Shown here piece after piece: positions 8,954 through 17,543 of a DNA stretch of 64,000 nt. Source of the stretch: Lentisalinibacter orientalis (GTDB lineage Bacteria; Pseudomonadota; Gammaproteobacteria; Steroidobacterales; Woeseiaceae); the NCBI RefSeq assembly GCF_040706535.1, contig NZ_JAPDRJ010000002.1:1-64000 (forward strand), written 5' to 3'. A program made the position numbers and the translations under genes. Every line of letters begins with the position of its first letter. Within the stretch, counting starts at the first letter, position 1. The notes under the pieces are model-generated. The model searched no databases and was not told the origin of the DNA. It saw only the letters and a program-made list of their open reading frames with translations.

Positions 8954-10906
8954 CTACTCGGCCGCTTCCGCCCCCGGCATGCCCGCCGGATGCCCGAACG
9001 TCTCGCCCACCGCGCGCCAGGCGGCGTCGATGGCCGCATCGGCATAGGCCCGGCCCTCCGAATCGGACGCCGCGATGGCGATGCGGCCCACGGGCCGGCG
9101 GCCGATCTCCCACGGTGCCTCGCCGGGCGGCCAGTCCGGATCGTGGAGATCGATCTGTTCGTAGGCGTAGCCGTGCGGCCAGCGGTTCACGGTGACGGCG
9201 CGGAGGTCGCGGCCGGACGAGAAACCGGCCGGGCCCAGCAGGGCGTCGAGCTGGCGGCGCAGGGGGCGCTCGTAGTCCTCGAATGCCATCCGCAGAATCT
9301 CGTAGCGGCCGCGGGCAAACTGCTCCCGGGGCGTCAGGCCGGCCTCCGGCGTGGTCGGCACGTGCACCAGGTGGAGCACCATCGGCTCATCGGGCGTCGA
9401 GGGGTATTGATAGCGGCCGAGGCTGACCGGGAAATCCAGCGACACGCTGTGATAGAAATCGTCCGGGAAATAGGCGCTCTCGATGCCGAGTTCCGCGAAG
9501 GCCTTCCAGTTCTCGACGGCCGCATTCACGTAGACGATGGGCGCCCGGGGATACTCGGCGATGGCCTCGGCCTGCCCGGCCGGCAGCTGCGGACAGAGAT
9601 GAGGCACCATCAGATTGTTGCAGGCCAGGATGGCGTGGCGCGCCCGCGCCCGGAACGTGCCCGCGTCCGTCACGTAGTCCACCTCCACGCCCTCGCGGCC
9701 GGGCTCCAGCGTGCGGTTCACCGCGCGCACAGCAGTGGCATTCAGCCGCAGACGCACGTAGGCGTCGGGCAGGTCCAGCGCCTCGTAGTCGAAGCGGGCG
9801 GTGACGATATCCTCCATGTCGTCGCCGGGCGCTGCCGCCGGTATCAGATCCCGGACCAGCAGCCGCGCGAGCGACGCGTTGCCGTCCGGGAAGTGGAAGA
9901 TGTAGGGCTCGTCGTGCTCGCAGCCCTCGTAGGCGCCGCTCACCCGGCACGGGCCGATATCCAGTCCGGTGAATCCCGGGTAGCCCATGCGCACCGCCTC
10001 CAGCGCCGACAACGCGTCGGTACCGATGCCCCAGAACGCATTACTCGAGTTCTGGAACAGCCGGATGACCGCCGGGCCCGCGTCGAAATAGCGGCGCAGA
10101 TAGTCGTTGTAGCTCACCCGGCGCAGGATCTTCTCCAGCGTCTCCCGGCTGGCCGCCGGCAGGTTCGCCGGCTGGGCAATCAGGATGCGAAACAGCGTCA
10201 CCCTATCGGCATCGGGCAGGGGCAGCGAGCGCACCCAGCCTTCCGCGTCGGAGTCGATGGGCAGGCGGTTCGCACCCCGGCCGCCGTCGCTGCGCACCAG
10301 GCGCTCCCCCTCCGGCGCGTCGGCGAAGAAGATGCCTCGGGCCAGACCGAAGCGCTCACGGTGGCCGCGGTCGTAGGCCGAGTAGAACCGGTCCAGATTC
10401 ACGTCCAGCGCCTCGAGCAGGCCGCGGGCGGGCTTGCTCCAGGCCGAGGGCGTATCGATGGACTGGCTGCCGCCGTAACCGATCAGGTTCTTGCCGGCCA
10501 CCAGGAACTCGTTGCGCTTCGCGTGGCCGCCGAAGTCGTCGTGGTTGTCCAGAATCAGGATACGGGCGAACTCGCCGGCCTGCTGCCGGTAATACCAGGC
10601 GGCGGCGAGCCCGCTGAGTCCGCCCCCCACCACCACCAGGTCGTAGACCCGGCCGCCGTCGGCGGGCTTCGCGCCGGGGTATCGCTCGCCGCGGCGGGCG
10701 AGCGCATGGGCCACCTCGAAGGAACCCGGATGGGCGCCCCTCAGCCCGGTCAGCGCGGGCGGGTAATACTCCTCCTCGCCGAAGCCGAACATCTGCGCGC
10801 CGGCGGCACCGGGCAGTCCGGCGGCCGCCCCCGCCAGAGCCATGCCCTGGACGAAGTCCCGGCGGGTGACGCCGTCGCCCGCCCGTCTCTTCCTCTGCTC
10901 TCCCAT
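8954..10906 (-). CDS. Tat-exported FAD-dependent oxidoreductase, spermidine-dehydrogenase-like
   Basis: A 650-residue flavoprotein. The N-terminus MGEQRKR...TRRDFVQGMALAGAAAG is a twin-arginine signal with an alanine-rich H-region. The FAD fold begins DLVVVGGGLSGLAAAWYYR, followed by ILDNHDDFGGHAKRNEF and GYGGSQSID, a combination I associate with SpdH-type spermidine dehydrogenases. The C-terminal half keeps the flavin-binding GRIAIAASDSEG. The longer open frame starts 30 codons upstream, but the ATG at 10904-10906 places the Tat motif correctly. Periplasmic amine or polyamine oxidation is the likely role; the substrate is inferred only. It is divergent from the PPOX-fold gene. Confidence 0.7.
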   Translation of the reverse strand: MGEQRKRRAGDGVTRRDFVQGMALAGAAAGLPGAAGAQMFGFGEEEYYPPALTGLRGAHPGSFEVAHALARRGERYPGAKPADGGRVYDLVVVGGGLSGLAAAWYYRQQAGEFARILILDNHDDFGGHAKRNEFLVAGKNLIGYGGSQSIDTPSAWSKPARGLLEALDVNLDRFYSAYDRGHRERFGLARGIFFADAPEGERLVRSDGGRGANRLPIDSDAEGWVRSLPLPDADRVTLFRILIAQPANLPAASRETLEKILRRVSYNDYLRRYFDAGPAVIRLFQNSSNAFWGIGTDALSALEAVRMGYPGFTGLDIGPCRVSGAYEGCEHDEPYIFHFPDGNASLARLLVRDLIPAAAPGDDMEDIVTARFDYEALDLPDAYVRLRLNATAVRAVNRTLEPGREGVEVDYVTDAGTFRARARHAILACNNLMVPHLCPQLPAGQAEAIAEYPRAPIVYVNAAVENWKAFAELGIESAYFPDDFYHSVSLDFPVSLGRYQYPSTPDEPMVLHLVHVPTTPEAGLTPREQFARGRYEILRMAFEDYERPLRRQLDALLGPAGFSSGRDLRAVTVNRWPHGYAYEQIDLHDPDWPPGEAPWEIGRRPVGRIAIAASDSEGRAYADAAIDAAWRAVGETFGHPAGMPGAEAAE

Positions 10907-10995
10907 GCGCCCATTATGGCGGCATAAGGGTGTGGCGGGCGAGGTTCCGATGGCAGGCCGGCTATACTGGCCGGACGAATCCGTGGAGAGCAGCA

Positions 10996-11682
10996 ATGAA
11001 GACGGAGAACGGAGCGGATTACGAAATCGGCGATCGCAACCGGGTACGCCAGGTCAGGGAAGCGGCGCGCTACGACCGCGCCACCGTGCATGCGATCCTG
11101 GATGCCGGGCTGAGTGCCCACGTGGCCTTCTGCGAGCAGGGCAGGCCGGTGATCGTCCCCATGATCTACGCCCGCGACGGGGAGACGCTGTATCTGCATG
11201 GCGCGCGCAAGGCACGCATCGTGCGCCTCCTCGAAGGCGGCGCGGAGGCGACGCTGAACGTGACCCTGATCGACGGCATCGTCGCCGCGCGCTCGGCGTT
11301 CAACTCGTCGGTGAACTACCGCTCGGTCACCGTCTTCGGACGGCCCTGGCTGGTGGCGGACGAGGCGGAGAAGATCGAGGCCATGCGGCTCATCTCCGAA
11401 CACCTCATGCCGGGACGCTGGGATGAGCTGCGCCCGCCCCACGACCGGGAGGTGAAGATGACCGGCGTCATCGCCCTGCCCATCGAATCCGCTTCCGCCA
11501 AGGTGACGGCCGGCCCGCCGGAGGACGAGGACGAGGACTACGCCCTGCCCGTGTGGGCGGGGGTCGTGCCGGTGGAGCAGGTGCTGGGGGCGCCGGAGGC
11601 TGATCCGGAACTGGCGCCGGACACACCGGTATCGCCCGCATTGCTTCGTCTCGCCCGCTCGCGCAGAGATCGCCGGCGGTAA
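10996..11682 (+). CDS. Pyridoxamine 5'-phosphate oxidase-fold FMN-binding protein
   Basis: A 228-residue split-barrel protein of the PNPOx-like group that includes NimA-type nitroimidazole reductases. Typical elements are the opening R-x-x-x-A-x-YD with HAILDAGLSAHVAF, PMIYARDGETLYLHGAR and the VNYRSVTVFGRP strand. A poorly conserved acidic tail follows residue 180. GAGAGCAG precedes the ATG at 10996. It probably binds FMN or F420-like cofactor and acts in detoxification, but no substrate can be read from the sequence. Confidence 0.8.
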   Translation: MKTENGADYEIGDRNRVRQVREAARYDRATVHAILDAGLSAHVAFCEQGRPVIVPMIYARDGETLYLHGARKARIVRLLEGGAEATLNVTLIDGIVAARSAFNSSVNYRSVTVFGRPWLVADEAEKIEAMRLISEHLMPGRWDELRPPHDREVKMTGVIALPIESASAKVTAGPPEDEDEDYALPVWAGVVPVEQVLGAPEADPELAPDTPVSPALLRLARSRRDRRR

Positions 11683-11729
11683 TCCACCGCTGTCGTCGCA
11701 CGGCCCGGGTGGAACACAATGGGGCCACG

Positions 11730-13901
11730 ATGGACGCCGACGACACTCCCGGTTCACGGTGGCAGCCTGCAGCGGTAGTCGTAGCCGTGGCAACGCTGCT
11801 GCTCTGCGTGTTGTCGCTCGCCCGCATGCCGTTCGCCGCCGCCGTCGAACTGCTGACCCTGGACATCGATCAGATCACCGGCGCAGGCTGGTCCGCCGAC
11901 GGCATCGAGCTCCGTATCCTCCCGGGCGATGGGTCCGGAGACATCGCCGCCTCCGTCCGTGTGAAACGCCTCCTGCTGCCGGAGCCGGTCGGCGAGCTGC
12001 GCGACGTCACACTGCGCTGCGATACGGTCGCGATAACGCCGGCCGCGGCGGGCTACCGCTGCGAACGGGGCCGGGCCCTGGCGCGGCACTCGCCGCTGGA
12101 CCCGGTAGCGTTCTCGCTGTCGGGGAGCTATCGGCGGGCGGACGGCCGGCTCGTCCTCGAATCGCCGGATCTCCCGTGGCAGGGCATGAAGCTGCGTATA
12201 TCGGCGGAACTGGCCGACGGCGTCTGGACGGCCGCGGTCGAAGGCGCCGACGTGGACGCCGCGAGGGTCTACGGTGCAATGGGCGCCATGGCATCCATGA
12301 TGTCGACGGCATCCGCCATACCGGAGCTGGAGATCGCCGCCGGGACCGCCGGATTCCGGCTGCGCGCACAGGGAGAGGACGGCGGTGTCTCCCGCATCGA
12401 CGGCACGATAACGCTGCGGGACCTGAGCCTGGCGAATGCCTCCGGCAGCCTCGCCGCGGAGGGGCTGGCCGCCACACTCCAGGCGCAGGCCCGGATTCCG
12501 GCGTCCGGCGGGCGGCTCGACTACACGGCGACGCTGACCGCGGATGCCGGCGAGGCCTACGTGGAGCCCGCCTACTTCAACCTGTCTGCATCGCCACTCA
12601 CGCTCGACTCGAGCGGCGGCCTCGACCCGGCCGCAGGTCCCGTCTGGATCGACAGCTTCGTCCTCGATCACCGCGACGTACTGGCCGCGAGCGGCGAGGC
12701 CGTCCTGCGGCGCGGAGAGGAACCCGCCGTGGCCCGGGCCGACGTCGAGATCGCCGACGCGGTCTTCCCCGGCGTCTACACCACTTACCTGCAGGGCTTC
12801 CTGACCGGCACGCCGCTCGCGAAGCTCGAGACCCGCGGCCGCGTATCGGGCCGGGTGAAGCTGGACGACGGCGGGATCACCGCCCTGGATCTCGCGCTGG
12901 ATGATCTCCACGCGGACGATGCCGAGAGACGGCTGGCGATCTACGGCGCCCGCGGCAACGTCGCCTGGGACGGCGGAGCGGACGCCCCGCCCCGCTCGTC
13001 CCGCCTGGCCTGGGACGGCGGTTTCGTCTACGACGCCGGCTTCGGCGCCGGCGCCGCGGCGTTCTCCTCCACGCCGGACCGGATCACGCTGCAGGAGACG
13101 CTGCGTGTGCCGGTGCTGGACGGCGCACTTCTCGTGGAGACCTTCGCGGCACGCGGGCTGTCCGGCGACGAACCGGCCGTGGAGTTCGATGCCCGGCTGG
13201 AGCCGGTCAGCCTCGCCGGCATCACCACCGCGCTGGGCTGGCCCGCCCTGCCCGGCAAGATCTCCGGCGAGTTGCCGCTGCTCAGCGTGAGCGAGGGCGC
13301 CGTGACGCTCGGCGGCAGCCTGGTGGCCCGCGTATTCGACGGCACCGCCCGCATCTCCGAGCTGCGCATCGAACAGCCCTTCGGCGCGAACCGCCGCACC
13401 TCCGGCGAGGTCACGCTGGACAATCTGGATCTCGCCCTCGTCACCGACGTCTTCACCTTCGGCCGCATCACCGGCCGGCTGGACGGGTCCATCCGCAGCC
13501 TGGAGATGCTGCAGGGCCGTCCCATCGCCTTCGACGCGCGCTTCTACACGCCGGCCGACGACGACAGCCGGCACCGGATCAGCCGGCGGGCGCTCAGCAA
13601 TATCTCGGAGATCGCAGGCTCCGGCACCGCGGCGCTCTCCGCCGGCTTCCTCAGCCTGTTCGACGAGTTCCGCTACGACAGCCTCGGCATCCGCTGCGTC
13701 CTCGAGGGCGACGTCTGCAACATGAGCGGCGTGCAGCCGGCGCAGCAGGGCTACTACCTGGTGAAGGGCAGCGGTCTGCCCCGCATCGATGTCATCGGTC
13801 ATTCCCGGGAGGTAAACTGGCCCAGACTGGTAGCGCAGATCACCGAGGCGCTGAAATCCAGGGAAGTCTCCACGTCACCGCAAAGCGAGGAACGCAGATG
13901 A
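11730..13901 (+). CDS. ydbH: YdbH-like AsmA-superfamily intermembrane lipid transport protein
   Basis: In E. coli YdbH is one of three AsmA-like bridge proteins (with TamB and YhdP) that move phospholipid between the inner and outer membranes. This 723-residue protein has one N-terminal membrane anchor (VVVAVATLLLCVLSLA) and a long beta-rich periplasmic region. It ends with QQGYYLVKGSGLPRIDVIG, the part of YdbH that pairs with YnbE. The immediately overlapping ydbL-like lipoprotein gene supports the call. A GTG at 11709 is an alternative start. Sequence similarity in the middle is weak, as usual for this group, so the identification rests on the C-terminus and gene order. Confidence 0.75.
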   Translation: MDADDTPGSRWQPAAVVVAVATLLLCVLSLARMPFAAAVELLTLDIDQITGAGWSADGIELRILPGDGSGDIAASVRVKRLLLPEPVGELRDVTLRCDTVAITPAAAGYRCERGRALARHSPLDPVAFSLSGSYRRADGRLVLESPDLPWQGMKLRISAELADGVWTAAVEGADVDAARVYGAMGAMASMMSTASAIPELEIAAGTAGFRLRAQGEDGGVSRIDGTITLRDLSLANASGSLAAEGLAATLQAQARIPASGGRLDYTATLTADAGEAYVEPAYFNLSASPLTLDSSGGLDPAAGPVWIDSFVLDHRDVLAASGEAVLRRGEEPAVARADVEIADAVFPGVYTTYLQGFLTGTPLAKLETRGRVSGRVKLDDGGITALDLALDDLHADDAERRLAIYGARGNVAWDGGADAPPRSSRLAWDGGFVYDAGFGAGAAAFSSTPDRITLQETLRVPVLDGALLVETFAARGLSGDEPAVEFDARLEPVSLAGITTALGWPALPGKISGELPLLSVSEGAVTLGGSLVARVFDGTARISELRIEQPFGANRRTSGEVTLDNLDLALVTDVFTFGRITGRLDGSIRSLEMLQGRPIAFDARFYTPADDDSRHRISRRALSNISEIAGSGTAALSAGFLSLFDEFRYDSLGIRCVLEGDVCNMSGVQPAQQGYYLVKGSGLPRIDVIGHSREVNWPRLVAQITEALKSREVSTSPQSEERR

Positions 13902-14518
13902 TCAGAGCAAAGACCCGCGTCATGACGCACCCGGCGGCCTGGCTGTCGCTGTCCGCATTGCTACTCGCCGCGTGCGTGACCATCAACGTCTATTTCCCGG
14001 CGGCCGAGGCCGAAAGAGCGGCCGACCGCATCATCGACGAGGTGCGGGGCACCGGCGGCAACGAGGGTGAAGACACCACCAGCCGGCTGCCGCTGGAGGC
14101 GCTGCCCGCGCGCTTCGCCGCGGCGGTGGCGGATTTCCTCGTCCCCGCCGCCCATGCCCAGGGCCGGCCGGACTTCGATGCCTCCTCGCCGGCGAAACGG
14201 GCGCTGGAGCAATCGCTGAAGCAGCGCTTCCCGCAGCTGAAGCCGTTCTACGATTCCGGCGCCATCGGCCTGACCGCCCGCGGCACCATCGAGATCCGCG
14301 ACCGCTCCCTGGTGCCGCTGAACGAGCGCAACCGGGTACGCCAGCTGGTGGCGGAGCAGAACGCGGACTGGGAGGCGCTGTACCGGGAAATCGCCCGCAT
14401 CAACGGCCATCCGGAATGGGAAGACGAGATCCGCCAGGTATTCGCCGACCGCTGGATCGCCAAGGCCGAGAGCGGCTGGTATTACCGGGACGCCGGCGGC
14501 CAGTGGCGCCGGAAGTAG
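13898..14518 (+). CDS. DUF1318 lipoprotein (YdbL-like, with YnbE-like N-terminus)
   Basis: A 206-residue lipoprotein with lipobox LLAAC (Cys26). The segment after the Cys, VTINVYFPAAEAERAADRI, resembles what surrounds YnbE/YdbL proteins. Residues about 120-206 match DUF1318, with RNRVRQLVAEQNADWEALY and a closing AESGWYYRDAGGQWRRK. In E. coli ydbH-ynbE-ydbL is an operon in which YnbE stacks on YdbH and YdbL acts as its chaperone. Here one gene overlaps ydbH by 4 bp and may combine lipoprotein anchor and YdbL roles. That fused role is an inference from length and order. Confidence 0.75.
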   Translation: MIRAKTRVMTHPAAWLSLSALLLAACVTINVYFPAAEAERAADRIIDEVRGTGGNEGEDTTSRLPLEALPARFAAAVADFLVPAAHAQGRPDFDASSPAKRALEQSLKQRFPQLKPFYDSGAIGLTARGTIEIRDRSLVPLNERNRVRQLVAEQNADWEALYREIARINGHPEWEDEIRQVFADRWIAKAESGWYYRDAGGQWRRK

Positions 14519-14524
14519 CGCGGA

Positions 14525-15454
14525 CTAGCGGGCCAGCTCCCAGACCAGCCGGGTGGCGGTCCGGGCGGTGCGCCCATCGACGTCGTAGCGCGGGTTGAAT
14601 TCCGCGATGTCGGCCACGGGCCAGGGACGCTCGGGGCTCATCGCGCGGATGCGGCGCAGGCAGCGGATCACGAATTCCAGGCTGATGCCGAAGCCGGCGG
14701 GGGCGCTGACGCCGGGGGCCACGGCGCCCGGCAGGGCGTCCAGGCAGACCGTGACGTAGAGCGCGTCCACTTCAGCCACCAGCGCCTCCAGCATGGGCGC
14801 CGCCCGCTCCTCGCTGCAGTCGATGTCGACGAGATAACGCACGCCGGCGGCATCCGCGAAGTCGAACAGTGCACGGGTATTCGCCGCCTCGCTGACGCCG
14901 AGGCAGAGATAGTGGAAGCCGGTGCCCCGGCGGCCGCAGTCGTCGGCGATCTGGCGGAACGGCGTGCCCGAGGTGCCGCCGTCGACGGGCTCGCGCAGGT
15001 CGAAGTGGGCGTCGAAATTGACGATACCGATGCGCGCCGGCTCGCCGCCCCGGTCCAGGTGCCGCGCCAGCCCCCGGTAGCTGCCCCAGGCGATCTCGTG
15101 GCCGCCACCGAGCCCGATCACCGTGTGGCCGGCACCCAGCAACCGGCCCACGCGCTCCGCATACGCATCCTGGCCCGCCGCCAGGTCATCGGCGACGGTG
15201 ACCGTACCGGCATCGTAGACGGGCCGCTCCGCCGGCGCCGGCAGGTTACCCAGCGCGCGGCGCAGCGTATCGGGCCCCTCGGACGCGCCGGGCCGACCCT
15301 GGTTCAGGCGCACGCCCCGGTCGGAGGCGAAGCCGAACAGGCAGGTGCCGGGAGCGCCGTCGTCCGGATCGTCGATGACCTGGTGCCAGCGCAGCGCCGC
15401 CACGCCGCGGTCGGTCCGGCCGCTCCAGAGCGAGAGATCAGCTCGCGTCCACAC
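14525..15454 (-). CDS. hutG: Formimidoylglutamase
   Basis: Last step of histidine degradation: N-formimidoyl-L-glutamate to glutamate and formamide. The 309-residue protein belongs to the arginase/ureohydrolase family, with the two-metal motifs GLGGGHEIAWG, NFDAHFDLR and VDIDC plus LDALPGAVAPGVSAP. No ATG lies in frame near the start. The GTG at 15452-15454 gives the family N-terminus with SLWSGRTD and overlaps the end of hutI by 17 nt; a second GTG at 15463 is possible. It is transcribed with hutI, divergent from hutCUH, under the HutC operator. The product formamide has no obvious user nearby. Confidence 0.9.
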   Translation of the reverse strand: MWTRADLSLWSGRTDRGVAALRWHQVIDDPDDGAPGTCLFGFASDRGVRLNQGRPGASEGPDTLRRALGNLPAPAERPVYDAGTVTVADDLAAGQDAYAERVGRLLGAGHTVIGLGGGHEIAWGSYRGLARHLDRGGEPARIGIVNFDAHFDLREPVDGGTSGTPFRQIADDCGRRGTGFHYLCLGVSEAANTRALFDFADAAGVRYLVDIDCSEERAAPMLEALVAEVDALYVTVCLDALPGAVAPGVSAPAGFGISLEFVIRCLRRIRAMSPERPWPVADIAEFNPRYDVDGRTARTATRLVWELAR

Positions 15455-16670
15455 GCCGTCCACCTTGCCATACCGCTGCCGGGCGCACGAGGTTGATGCC
15501 CCAGGCGAGTTCCGCCGGCGAGTCCACGTCCCAGAGGCACAGGTCGGCATCCGCACCCTCCTCGATGCGGCCCTTGCGCTCGAGCCCCAGCGCCGCGGCG
15601 CCCCAGCGTGTCGCGCCCAGCAGTGCCTCGGCCGGCGCCAGCCCGAACTGCGTGCAGGCGAGATTCATGGCCGTCAGCAGCGAGCCGAGCGGCGAGGTAC
15701 CCGGGTTGAGGTCGGTGGCCACCGCCATGGGCACGCCCGCCTCCCGCAGGGCATCGATCGGCGGCAGCCGGGTCTCGCCGAGGAAGTGGAAGGCGCCCGG
15801 CAGCAGCACGGCCACCGTGCCCGCCTGGAACAGCGCGGGCGCATCGGCGGGGTCGAGGTATTCGAGGTGGTCCACCGACAGCGCGCCGTAGCGGCTGGCG
15901 AGCGCGGCACCCTTCAGGTCGGAGAGCTGCTCCGCGTGGGCCTTCACGGCCAGGCCGTGCCGGCCCGCCGCCTCTAACACACGCTCGCACTGGGCCGGAC
16001 TGAAGCCGATGCCCTCGCAGAACACGTCCACCGCGTCGGCCAGCCCCTGCTCCGCCACGGCCGGGATCATCTCGTCACAGACATGCGCGATGTAGTCGTC
16101 GGCCCGCCCCTCGTATTCTTCAGGCACCGCATGGGCGCCGAGGAAGGTGGTACGAACCGTCACCGGATGGGTCCTGCCGAGGCGACGGGCCACCCGCAGC
16201 AGTTTCAGCTCGGTGGCGGTGTCCAGGCCGTAACCGGACTTGATCTCCACCGTGGTGACGCCCTCTTCCAGCAGGCGCTGCAGGCGCCGCGAGGACGCCT
16301 CGAACAGCTCGTCCTCGCTCGCCGCCCGGGTGGCGCGAACGGTGGCACGGATGCCGCCGCCGGCGCGGGCGATGGCCTCGTAGGATTCGCCCTGCAGGCG
16401 CCGCTCGAACTCGTCCGCCCGGTTGCCGCCCCAGACCAGGTGGGTGTGGCAATCGACCAGGCCGGGCGTGAGCCAGCCGCCGCGGCCGTCCACGTGGGTA
16501 TCGGCGGCCACCTCCTGTCCGTCGTCCTCCGCGCCGGCGTAGACGATGCTGCCGTCGGCAATGGCCACCCGGGCCATGCGCGTACCGGCAAGCCCGCCCG
16601 GGCCCCGGCCGTCGGGCACCGCGGGCGCGAGGTTCACGTTGTGGATCAGGGTGTCGGAGAAGATTGCCAC
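15438..16670 (-). CDS. hutI: Imidazolonepropionase
   Basis: Third step of histidine catabolism, hydrolysing 4-imidazolone-5-propionate to N-formimidoylglutamate. The 410-residue amidohydrolase has the family markers VDCHTHLVWGGNRADEFE, EIKSGYGLD, FLGAHAVPEEY, the metal His in VKAHAEQLSD and the late motif ATDLNPGTSP. The length is normal. Its start faces hutC across 114 bp containing the perfect HutC-type palindrome, so expression is expected to rise when urocanate releases HutC. Confidence 0.96.
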   Translation of the reverse strand: MAIFSDTLIHNVNLAPAVPDGRGPGGLAGTRMARVAIADGSIVYAGAEDDGQEVAADTHVDGRGGWLTPGLVDCHTHLVWGGNRADEFERRLQGESYEAIARAGGGIRATVRATRAASEDELFEASSRRLQRLLEEGVTTVEIKSGYGLDTATELKLLRVARRLGRTHPVTVRTTFLGAHAVPEEYEGRADDYIAHVCDEMIPAVAEQGLADAVDVFCEGIGFSPAQCERVLEAAGRHGLAVKAHAEQLSDLKGAALASRYGALSVDHLEYLDPADAPALFQAGTVAVLLPGAFHFLGETRLPPIDALREAGVPMAVATDLNPGTSPLGSLLTAMNLACTQFGLAPAEALLGATRWGAAALGLERKGRIEEGADADLCLWDVDSPAELAWGINLVRPAAVWQGGRRVDAS

Positions 16671-16706
16671 GGGCGCCTCCCTGCCGTTATGCTTGGCCGA
16701 ATTCTA

Positions 16707-16730
16707 GTTGTATATACAACCCTTGTATAG
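16707..16730. promoter_or_regulatory. HutC operator between hutI and hutC
   Basis: The perfect 14-bp palindrome GTTGTATATACAAC (16707-16720) is followed two bases later by a half-site TTGTATAG (16723-16730). It matches the known HutC target core TGTATATACA of Pseudomonas and Klebsiella. It lies in the divergent hutGI/hutCUH intergenic region, so one site can govern both arms. Confidence 0.9.
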
Positions 16731-16784
16731 ACGGCCTTGCATGGACAACCAGTGCAAGCCGTCTGCACAGCCGCCGAACGGATT

Positions 16785-17543
16785 ATGGCCACACCCCGCT
16801 ACCGTATCATCCGCGACCAACTGCTCGAGGATATCGAGAGCGGCCGGCTGCGCGCGGGGGAGCGGGTGCCTTCGGAGAACGAACTCGTCGCGCGCTTCGG
16901 CGTGAGCCGCATGACGGCCCGGCGGGCGCTGCAGGAGCTGGCGGACGCCGGATTCCTGCTGCGCACCCGCGGACTCGGCAGCTTCGTGGCCGACTCCCGG
17001 CCGATGAGCTCCATGCTGCAGGTCCGCAACATCGCCGACGAGATTGCCGAGCGCGGCCACCGCCACAGCGCCGAGGTGCTGCGGCTCGAATCCGTGACCG
17101 CCGGCGAGGAGCTGGGCCGCTACTTCGACGTCGAACCCGATGACGAGCTTTACCACTCCGTGCTGGTCCACCGGGAGAACGGCGTCCCCATCCAGCACGA
17201 GGACCGTTACGTGAACCCGGCCTGCGCCCCGGACTATCTGGCCCAGGACTTCGCCGGCACCACCCCGAACGAATACCTGTCGGCGGTGGCGCCGCTGGCC
17301 GAGGCCGACCACGTGGTGGAGGCCACCACCGCCATGCCCGGCGTGGCGCGGGCGCTCGAGATCCGGCCGGAGGCGCCCTGCCTGCGCGTCACCCGGCGCA
17401 CCTTCAGCCGCCGGGCGGTGGTCACCTTCGCCCGGCTCACCTACCCGGGCAACCGCTACCGCCTGGGCAGCCACCTCGATTTCCGCGCGCCCGCCCGCCA
17501 TGACGAGCGGCGCGACGACAATACCCACAGGGGGAAGAAATGA
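16785..17543 (+). CDS. hutC: Histidine utilization repressor (GntR family)
   Basis: HutC represses the hut genes and is released by urocanate. The 252-residue protein has an N-terminal GntR winged helix (YRIIRDQLLEDIESGRL, then GERVPSENELVARFGVSRMTARRAL, broken by only a few residues) and a C-terminal UTRA ligand domain from about residue 85, ending with the FARLTYPGNRYRLGS motif of HutC. The ATG at 16785 is preferred over one 16 codons upstream because it matches the family start MATPRY. It overlaps hutU by 4 bp, so the repressor is co-transcribed with the enzymes and self-regulated. Confidence 0.93.
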   Translation: MATPRYRIIRDQLLEDIESGRLRAGERVPSENELVARFGVSRMTARRALQELADAGFLLRTRGLGSFVADSRPMSSMLQVRNIADEIAERGHRHSAEVLRLESVTAGEELGRYFDVEPDDELYHSVLVHRENGVPIQHEDRYVNPACAPDYLAQDFAGTTPNEYLSAVAPLAEADHVVEATTAMPGVARALEIRPEAPCLRVTRRTFSRRAVVTFARLTYPGNRYRLGSHLDFRAPARHDERRDDNTHRGKK

